NCBI GenBank assembly: GCA_964475955.1
Contig: CAYYZY010000282.1
Coordinates: 1 to 7,980, forward strand
Reading direction: 5' to 3'
DNA length: 7,980 nt
DNA from: DATKZH01 sp964475955
Lineage (GTDB): Bacteria > Planctomycetota > Planctomycetia > Pirellulales > Thermoguttaceae
The notes below the pieces were generated by a model. The model was not told where the DNA came from. It saw only the letters and a list, made by a program, of their open reading frames with translations, and searched no databases. The position numbers were made by a program, and so were the translations under genes. Below, one piece after another: positions 1-5,103 of this stretch (positions are counted from its first letter, which is position 1; each line of letters begins with the position of its first letter).

Positions 1-104
1 TCACCCCTTCACCCCCTCACCTTGTCACCCCTTCACCCCCTCACCTTGTCACCCCCTCACCTTGTCACCCCCTCACCCCCTCACCTTGTCACCCCGTCGC
101 CCTG
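1..104. repeat. C-rich tandem octamer array
   Basis: Thirteen octamers run head to tail from the first base. The main forms are tcacccct, tcaccccc and tcaccttg, and the last two units are degenerate (tcaccccg, tcgccctg). They form a higher-order 24-mer (the three forms in order) at 1-24 and 25-48, then a 16-mer at 49-64 and a variant 24-mer at 65-88. The array is in phase at base 1, so it probably extends beyond the window. No spacers separate the units, so it is not CRISPR. The + strand is C-rich and the other strand has regularly spaced G4-G5 runs. From 105 to 143 I see only a short non-repetitive stretch before the STAS gene, with no convincing promoter or ribosome binding site. Confidence 0.93.
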
Positions 105-143
105 TGACCAAACAGAATTTCCTGGCATTCTCGCTGTGATTCC

Positions 144-470
144 ATGAACCTACCCACCGAGATCTTCGGCGACGTGATCGTGGTTCACACGCCCGACGAA
201 CTGGGCGACGACCAGGCCGAGTCGTTCGAGTCCTACGTGCCGACGCTGGAGCGGGGCAACGTCGTGCTCGACCTGGACAACACCGAACTGCTCGACAGCG
301 CCGGCCTCACGGCCCTCCTGAACGTGCACGACCGGCTCCGCCAACAGAACGGCGACGTCAAGATCGCCACCACCAATTTCACCAACCGCAAAATCCTGGA
401 GATCACCCGGCTCGACCAGCAGCTCGAAGTGTTCTCCAGCGTGATCGACGCCGTCAAGAGCTTCCATTGA
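144..470 (+). CDS. STAS-domain protein, anti-sigma factor antagonist-like
   Basis: This is a single STAS domain covering the whole 108-residue protein, the usual size for SpoIIAA/RsbV-type antagonists. It has the expected N-terminal beta strand (residues 10-15), then the hydrophobic strand VVLDLDN (40-46) leading into LLDSAGLTALL. There D51-S52-A53-G54 matches the conserved phosphorylation-site loop, with Ser52 as the likely phosphoacceptor. In characterised family members the unphosphorylated form binds an anti-sigma or switch kinase and releases its partner. No kinase or phosphatase gene is present in the window. The ATG at 144 is the first start in frame; no Shine-Dalgarno sequence precedes it. 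gspE starts 67 bp downstream on the same strand, so co-transcription is plausible, and a role in controlling the secretion motor is an inference from position only. There is no transmembrane segment or signal peptide, so the protein should be cytoplasmic. Confidence 0.88.
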   Translation: MNLPTEIFGDVIVVHTPDELGDDQAESFESYVPTLERGNVVLDLDNTELLDSAGLTALLNVHDRLRQQNGDVKIATTNFTNRKILEITRLDQQLEVFSSVIDAVKSFH

Positions 471-537
471 TCTTCCGGAAGCGGGCCGCCACGCGGTTCC
501 GCCCGCCCGTCAGCCGCCACCCGATCGACCCGACCCG

Positions 538-2268
538 ATGGGAATTCCCGCCAGCACGCCGCAGCTTCTGGGCGACCTGCTCGTCGAAAGGGGATACCTT
601 TCCGACGACCAGTTGCACTCCGCGCTGGAGTCGCAGAAAGGGGGAGGGCGGAACAAGCTGCTCGGCGAGATCCTCGTCGAGTTGGACTATTGCAGCGAGG
701 ACCAAATCGTCGAGTGCCTCGCCACCGAGTACGGCGTGCCCCACGCCCGGCTCGAAGCCCGGCTGTACGATCCCCATATCGTCGACGTGCTCCCTCGGGA
801 GTACATCGAGAACAACCTGGTGATGCCCCTGTTCGTCGTTCGCGACACGCTCACCATCGCCGTCTCCGAGCCCTCCAACCTGTTTCTGATCGACGAGATC
901 CGCACCCTCACCAACCTCGAGGTGCAGATCGTCGCCGCCACGCCGAAAGACATTCGGCGGATGATCACGTCGCTGCCCAATTCCAAGGTCTTCGTGATCG
1001 ACGACATCATCGAAGACTCGCAGGACGCCGACGTCACCCTGATCGAAGAGGCCCTCGACGACATCGGCGACGTGGAGGAGATCGCCGGGCAATCGCCCGT
1101 CATCCGGCTGGTCAACTACATCGTCTACAACGCCGTCAAGGAAGGCGCCAGCGATATCCACATCGAGCCGGCCGAACGGTGCATGCGCGTGCGCTATCGG
1201 ATCGACGGGCGCCTCTACAAGTCGCTGGAGGTCCCCCCGCACCTGCTGGCCGCCGTGACCAGCCGCATCAAGATCATGGCCTCGCTCGATATCAGCGAGC
1301 GGCGCCTGCCCCAGGACGGGCGCGTGAACGTTCTCCTGGAAGGGCGGAAGATCGACCTCCGCGTGAGCACGTTCCCCACCGCCCGGGGTGAAAAGACCGT
1401 TATCCGCGTGCTCGACCAGCGGACCATCTCGCTCAACCTCGAAGACCTCGGGTTCGCCGAAGACGTGCTGGGCACGTTCCGGCAGCACATCCGGGCGCCC
1501 AACGGCATCATCCTCGTCACGGGCCCCACCGGCAGCGGCAAATCGACGACCCTCTACGCGGCGCTGAACGCCATCAGCTCCATGGAGAACAACGTCTGCA
1601 CGGTGGAGGACCCCATCGAATACCACCTGCCGCTGATCAACCAGTTCCAGGTGCAGGAGAAGATCGGGCTGACGTTCTCGAAGGCGCTGCGCACCCTGCT
1701 GCGCCAGGACCCCGACGTGATCATGGTCGGCGAGGTCCGCGACGAAGAGACCGCCCGAACCGCCATCCAGGCCGCCTTGACCGGCCACCTCGTCTTCAGC
1801 ACCCTGCACACCAACAACGCCTGCGCGGCCGTCACGCGCCTGGTGAACATGGGGGTGGAGAGCTACCTGATCAGCGCCGCGCTGAACATGGTGCTGGCCC
1901 AGCGGCTCGTGCGGAGGATCTGCGCCAAGTGCCGCCAGACCTACGAACCCCCCCGAGCCCTGCGCAAAACCCTCGAGCGAATGGGCTTCCAGTGCGAAAC
2001 CTTCCATAAGGGGGTGGGGTGCCGAAGCTGCCGCAACACGGGCTTCCGCGGGCGGATCGGCGTCCACGAGCTGCTTTCGATCACCGACGAAATCCGCGAC
2101 GCCGTCGTCGCCAACCCCAACATCAGCCAACTCCGAAAACTGGCCCTGCGCGACGGCATGGTCGAGCTCCGCGAAGACGGGTTCCGAAAAGTCCGCGAAG
2201 GCATCACCACCGTCGAAGAGATCCTCCACATCGCCGGCGAAATCCGCGATACCACGGGCACCGACTGA
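538..2268 (+). CDS. gspE: GspE/PilB-family secretion/pilus assembly ATPase
   Basis: Cytoplasmic hexameric motor ATPase of type II secretion or type IV pilus assembly, 576 residues, full length for the family. Residues 8-146 form an MshEN/GSPII_E N-terminal domain, followed by a strongly acidic linker (151-182) and the N2 domain with SDIHIEP (205-211). The ATPase core has Walker A GPTGSGKST (329-337, Lys335), an Asp box VEDPIEY (356-362), Walker B ending in MVGEVRD (396-402, Glu399) and a His box TGHLVFSTLHT (415-425). A zinc-type tetracysteine motif is formed by C462/C465 and C495/C498. All catalytic motifs look intact. ATG 538 is the first in-frame start and keeps the whole N-terminal motif; no Shine-Dalgarno sequence is visible. 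gspF follows after 135 bp. Sequence alone does not separate GspE from PilB, and no pseudopilin gene is in view to decide. Confidence 0.97.
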   Translation: MGIPASTPQLLGDLLVERGYLSDDQLHSALESQKGGGRNKLLGEILVELDYCSEDQIVECLATEYGVPHARLEARLYDPHIVDVLPREYIENNLVMPLFVVRDTLTIAVSEPSNLFLIDEIRTLTNLEVQIVAATPKDIRRMITSLPNSKVFVIDDIIEDSQDADVTLIEEALDDIGDVEEIAGQSPVIRLVNYIVYNAVKEGASDIHIEPAERCMRVRYRIDGRLYKSLEVPPHLLAAVTSRIKIMASLDISERRLPQDGRVNVLLEGRKIDLRVSTFPTARGEKTVIRVLDQRTISLNLEDLGFAEDVLGTFRQHIRAPNGIILVTGPTGSGKSTTLYAALNAISSMENNVCTVEDPIEYHLPLINQFQVQEKIGLTFSKALRTLLRQDPDVIMVGEVRDEETARTAIQAALTGHLVFSTLHTNNACAAVTRLVNMGVESYLISAALNMVLAQRLVRRICAKCRQTYEPPRALRKTLERMGFQCETFHKGVGCRSCRNTGFRGRIGVHELLSITDEIRDAVVANPNISQLRKLALRDGMVELREDGFRKVREGITTVEEILHIAGEIRDTTGTD

Positions 2269-2312
2269 CAGTCCGCCGAACCCCCAACCGCAGACGGCAG
2301 CAACCGGTAGGT

Positions 2313-2326
2313 TATGCTTCAGCATA
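2313..2326. repeat. Small palindrome in gspE-gspF gap
   Basis: The arms tatgct (2313-2318) and agcata (2321-2326) are perfect inverted repeats with a 2-nt centre. The sequence is AT-rich against a GC-rich background and begins with gtagg at 2307-2311. It lies 45 bp after the gspE stop and 17 bp before the heptamer array. There is no T-run after it, so it is unlikely to be an intrinsic terminator. It may be a trimmed copy of a dispersed palindromic element; see findings. Confidence 0.6.
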
Positions 2327-2343
2327 TCGAATCCAGCTAACTA

Positions 2344-2399
2344 ACTCCCCACTCCCCACTCCCCACTCCCGACCCCCGACTCCCAACTCCGGAACCCCG
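2344..2399. repeat. Heptamer tandem array (ACTCCCC type) before gspF
   Basis: Eight consecutive heptamers: actcccc three times (2344-2364), then actcccg, acccccg, actccca, actccgg and aaccccg (2365-2399). The array decays toward its right end and stops 4 bp before the gspF ATG, so it occupies the place where a ribosome binding site would normally be. The variant actcccg is a cyclic permutation of the reverse complement of gtcggga, the unit of the array at 4852-4963. The two arrays therefore belong to one repeat family in opposite orientations. Similar heptanucleotide short tandem repeats (STRRs) are well known from cyanobacterial genomes. Confidence 0.9.
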
Positions 2400-2403
2400 T
2401 CCC

Positions 2404-3600
2404 ATGACCTTCCAGTACCGCGTGCGCGATCCGCTGGGGAACCTCCACAGCGGGACCATCGAGGCCCCGACGCCGGACGACGCCTCGCAGCAACTCCGCC
2501 GCGACGGCTTCCAGGTGCTCGAACTCGAGGAGGGCTTGGGCGAAGACCTGGGGCCCCTGTTTGGCGGGCGCGTCACCAAGCAGGAGGTGATCTACGCCAC
2601 GAGCCAGTTGGCCATCATGGTCGACACCGGCATCACGCTCTCCAACGCCCTGGAAGGAATCCTCGAACAGGAGAAAAACCCGGCACTGCGCAAGATCCTC
2701 GAGGAACTGAAGATCGCCGTCGAAAGCGGGGAGGACTTCTCCGCCGCGCTGGCCCGGTATCCCAAGCTCTTCGGCAAGACCTACGTCTCCCTGGTCAAGG
2801 CCAGCGAGGCCACCGGCACCCTCGGCCCCATGCTCGATCGAATCGCCGGCTATCTCCGCAAGGAGGTGGAAACACGGGGCAAGGTCCGCGCCGCCATGGC
2901 CTACCCCACGGTGATGCTGTTTCTGGCCATCGGCGTGACCATCTTCCTCCTGACGTACATCCTGCCCAAGTTCACCCCCCTGTTTGAATCGAAGGGGACC
3001 GAACTGCCCAAGCCGACGTTGTGGATGATGGCCATCTCCGACGCCATGCTCGGCTACTGGTACGTCTGGACGACCGTGGCGGCCGCGCTCGTGGTCGGCT
3101 ACCTCCTCGCCAAACGAACCGAGTCGGGACGCCGCTTCTTCGACCTCGTCAAGCTCCACCTGCCCATCCTGGGCCCCATGTTCCGCAAGGTCGTCCTCAG
3201 CCGCAGCATCCGCACCCTCGGCACCATGCTCTCCAGCGGCGTCTCCATGCTCGACGCCATCCGGCTCTGCGGCGAGGTGTCGGGCAACTACCACTACGAG
3301 CGCGTCTGGGAAGAGGTCCGCGACCAGCTCACCACCGGAAAGCGCATCTGCGAGGTCCTCTCCGGCAACCCCCTCTTTCCGCCGGTGCTCGTGCAGATGA
3401 TCGCCTCGGGCGAGGAGACCGGGCGGCTCGACTACGTCCTGGAGCGGGTCAGCGGGTACTACGACCACGAGGTCGAAACCGCCCTGAAGACGGCCACCAG
3501 CCTCATCGAGCCGATCATGATCGCCATGATGGGCGTCATCGTCGGCGGCATCGGCCTCGCCCTGCTGCTGCCCATCTTCAGCCTCAGCCGGCAGCCGTAG
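2404..3600 (+). CDS. gspF: GspF/PilC-family inner-membrane platform protein
   Basis: Polytopic inner-membrane protein on which the GspE/PilB motor acts, 398 residues, full length. It has the usual tandem T2SF architecture: a short beta-rich N-terminal region (MTFQYRVRDPLGN), a first cytoplasmic helical domain at about 60-165 with KASEATGTL (132-140), and transmembrane segment 1 at about 168-190. A second membrane segment lies at about 216-236. The second helical domain, about 265-365, carries ASGEETGRL (334-342), and the final membrane segment is about 370-392. The two E-x-T-G motifs are the family signature and show the internal duplication. ATG 2404 gives the standard N-terminus, but the bases before it are the end of a C-rich repeat with no Shine-Dalgarno sequence. 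It pairs with gspE upstream. No pilin or pseudopilin gene follows; the next gene is an unrelated GTPase 258 bp away. Confidence 0.96.
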   Translation: MTFQYRVRDPLGNLHSGTIEAPTPDDASQQLRRDGFQVLELEEGLGEDLGPLFGGRVTKQEVIYATSQLAIMVDTGITLSNALEGILEQEKNPALRKILEELKIAVESGEDFSAALARYPKLFGKTYVSLVKASEATGTLGPMLDRIAGYLRKEVETRGKVRAAMAYPTVMLFLAIGVTIFLLTYILPKFTPLFESKGTELPKPTLWMMAISDAMLGYWYVWTTVAAALVVGYLLAKRTESGRRFFDLVKLHLPILGPMFRKVVLSRSIRTLGTMLSSGVSMLDAIRLCGEVSGNYHYERVWEEVRDQLTTGKRICEVLSGNPLFPPVLVQMIASGEETGRLDYVLERVSGYYDHEVETALKTATSLIEPIMIAMMGVIVGGIGLALLLPIFSLSRQP

Positions 3601-3682
3601 CGCGCCGCCGCGCCGTGAAAGCGGTGCTTCGGACGGTTGTGGAGTCTTCGTCCGTAAGAACGCGCGCAAGGCACACGTCGCG

Positions 3683-3755
3683 AAGACGGAATAGCGTTTC
3701 GCCCTACGTAGAGCACGCCCTCCTGTGTAAGACGGAATGCCATTCCGTCCTACGT
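3683..3755. repeat. Two diverged copies of a 27-bp palindromic intergenic element
   Basis: In the gap between gspF and the GTPase, positions 3683-3709 and 3729-3755 align over 27 bases at a 46-bp period. Both start aagacggaat and end ctacgt, and differ mainly in the centre. The second copy is a near-perfect palindrome: gacggaatg (3731-3739), one central c, then cattccgtc (3741-3749). This extends to 13-bp arms at 3727-3753 with one mismatch. The first copy has lost the symmetry. A separate weak hairpin, cggacg (3630-3635) with cgtccg (3649-3654), lies upstream. No T-run follows any of these, and I see no convincing promoter in the rest of 3601-3858. The form resembles REP-like or miniature dispersed palindromes. 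Confidence 0.8.
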
Positions 3756-3858
3756 GCGGCCGCGCTCCCGCTGGCCGACCGGCCGGCCGTTCGGTAAACT
3801 GCAAAAGGCATACAGCTTTCCGTCCACGACCCCCTTCCGCGACGCGCGATCTGTCGCC

Positions 3859-4851
3859 ATGCCCGCCAATCTGACCCAACAGTACCTCAAGGCCGAGGAG
3901 GCATATCGGCAAGCGACCACGCCCGACGAGGAGCTCAAGTGCCTCCAGGTGATGCTCCAGGAGATCCCCAAGCACAAGGGGACCGACCATCTCCAGGCGC
4001 AACTGAAGAGCAAGATCGCCAAGGCGAAGAAGGATCTCCAGGCCGAGAAGCGGAGCGGCAAGAAGTCGCGAGGGATCCGCATCCCCCGGCAGGGGGCCGG
4101 TACGGTGGTCCTTCTTGGGGGCCCGAATGCCGGCAAGAGCCAGTTGCTGGCGAGCCTCACCCGGGCAGCACCCCAAGTGGCCGAGTACCCGTTCACCACG
4201 CACGCGCCCCAGCCGGGCATGATGCCGTGGGAGGACGTGGCCGTCCAACTCGTCGACACCCCGCCCATCACGCCCGACTACCTCGAGCCCTACATGTACG
4301 GGGTCATCCGCGGGGCCGACCTGGCCCTGTTGCTGGTCGACCTGGGCGACGACTCGGGCATCGAGCTGTGCCAGGAGGTGCTCGACCGGCTCGGCCAGAC
4401 CAAGACCCGGCTGGCGCGCACCTCGTACCTGAGCGAAGAGGACGTGGGCCTCTCCTACACGCGCACCTTCCTCGTGCCCAACAAGATCGACGCGCCCGAG
4501 TCGCGCGAGCGCCTGGAACTGTTCCACGAGCTCTGCCCCCTCGACTTCGAAGAGTACCCCATTTCCGCCAAGGAGGGCACGGGCTTGGAGGCGCTGCGCG
4601 CGGCCGTCTATGCGGCGTTGGACGTGGTCCGCGTCTACTCGAAACTCCCCTCAGCCAAGGAGCCCGACCGCGACCGCCCCTTCACGCTCCGCCGCGGCAG
4701 CACCCTGCTCGACATGGCCGGCCAGGTGCACAAGGACTACGTCGAGGGCCTGAAGTTCGCCCGGGTGTGGGGTAGCGCCGTACACGACGCCACGGTCGTC
4801 AAGGGGGACTACGAGCTGCACGACCAGGACGTCGTGGAGTTGCATATGTGA
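3859..4851 (+). CDS. DRG/Obg-like GTPase with C-terminal TGS domain
   Basis: A 330-residue P-loop GTPase of the DRG/Obg group. The N-terminal 70 residues are a charged helix; residues 39-60 (KHKGTDHLQAQLKSKIAKAKKD) resemble the helical hairpin before the G domain in DRG proteins. The G domain has G1 GPNAGKS (88-94), a YPFTT switch I (110-114), G3 DTPP (133-136), G4 NKID (208-211) and G5 SAKEG (236-240). A TGS domain follows at about 256-330 and ends the protein, as is normal for the family. The G3 motif has Pro where most GTPases have Gly. DRG proteins act with ribosomes in translation; that role here is inferred. I chose ATG 3859 over GTG 3754: the extra 35 residues would be translated partly from the palindromic repeat and do not look like family sequence. 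There is no Shine-Dalgarno sequence at either start. Confidence 0.9.
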   Translation: MPANLTQQYLKAEEAYRQATTPDEELKCLQVMLQEIPKHKGTDHLQAQLKSKIAKAKKDLQAEKRSGKKSRGIRIPRQGAGTVVLLGGPNAGKSQLLASLTRAAPQVAEYPFTTHAPQPGMMPWEDVAVQLVDTPPITPDYLEPYMYGVIRGADLALLLVDLGDDSGIELCQEVLDRLGQTKTRLARTSYLSEEDVGLSYTRTFLVPNKIDAPESRERLELFHELCPLDFEEYPISAKEGTGLEALRAAVYAALDVVRVYSKLPSAKEPDRDRPFTLRRGSTLLDMAGQVHKDYVEGLKFARVWGSAVHDATVVKGDYELHDQDVVELHM

Positions 4852-4963
4852 GTCGGGAGCAGGGAGTCGGGAGCAGGGAGTCGGGAGCAGGGAGTCGGGA
4901 GTCGGGAGCAGGGAGTCGGGAGCAGGGAGTCGGGAGTCGGGAGTCGGGAGTCGGGAGTCGGGA
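4852..4963. repeat. G-rich heptamer array directly after the GTPase stop codon
   Basis: Sixteen perfect contiguous heptamers of two forms, gtcggga (T, 11 copies) and gcaggga (C, 5 copies), in the order TCTCTCTTCTCTTTTT. One degenerate unit (gtgttga, 4964-4970) follows. The first unit starts on the base after the TGA at 4849-4851. GGG recurs every 7 bases with 4-nt spacers, which fits G-quadruplex formation on the + strand and in the 3' end of the GTPase transcript. The TC dimers show higher-order 14-bp duplication, while the run of five T units suggests recent slippage. From 4971 to 5034 the sequence is G-rich but not repetitive, and I see no gene in it. Confidence 0.95.
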
Positions 4964-5034
4964 GTGTTGAGGATCTTGGTTGGGGGGCAGCGAGAAGGGG
5001 GGTTGGGACTTTCGCGAAGGGGGCGAGCGGTAAC

Positions 5035-5066
5035 GCCAACGGGGGGCCTTGCGGCCCCCCGTTGGC
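5035..5066. terminator. Perfect 14-bp GC-rich hairpin between convergent genes
   Basis: The arms 5035-5048 (gccaacggggggcc) and 5053-5066 (ggccccccgttggc) are exact reverse complements with a 4-nt loop, ttgc. The hairpin lies about 40 bp past the ppdK stop codon and about 180 bp past the GTPase stop, so it could end transcription from both sides. Neither flank has a proper T-run: the ppdK-sense strand continues gttaccgctc and the other side continues ctcgacggtt. It may act as an RNA 3'-end stabiliser, or as a terminator that does not need a U-tract. Calling it a terminator rests on the stem and its location. Confidence 0.65.
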
Positions 5067-5084
5067 CTCGACGGTTGGTTGTCA

Positions 5085-5100
5085 GGCGCGTCGACGCGCC
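5085..5100. repeat. 16-bp perfect palindrome by the ppdK stop
   Basis: ggcgcgtcgacgcgcc is identical to its own reverse complement and lies 3 bp beyond the ppdK stop codon. With no loop it is more a DNA-level palindrome or protein-binding site than an RNA hairpin. In a GC-rich genome such short palindromes can arise by chance, but its length and its place beside the larger hairpin at 5035-5066 make it worth recording. Confidence 0.65.
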
Positions 5101-5103
5101 GGC

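Noticed and set aside
1..104. Possible CRISPR array
   Set aside because: Repeats are 8-bp units in direct contact, with no unique spacers and no cas gene in view.
3459..3743. 94-codon minus-strand frame beginning in the palindromic repeat
   Set aside because: Its first part is a translation of the GACGGAATG elements and the rest is antisense to the end of gspF. There is no ribosome binding site or known domain.
3754..3858. GTG start at 3754 adding 35 residues to the GTPase
   Set aside because: The added residues overlap the repeat element and do not resemble DRG-family N-termini. ATG 3859 gives a normal helical start.
454..4527. Two long minus-strand open frames (623 and 728 codons) opposite gspE and opposite gspF-GTPase
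   Set aside because: They are antisense shadows with the same compositional bias, and they run through intergenic repeats. The sense genes carry full conserved motifs.
4809..5039. Minus-strand frame encoding a repetitive Pro/Ser/Leu-rich peptide
   Set aside because: The peptide is just the heptamer array read in a stop-free frame, a common source of false gene calls.
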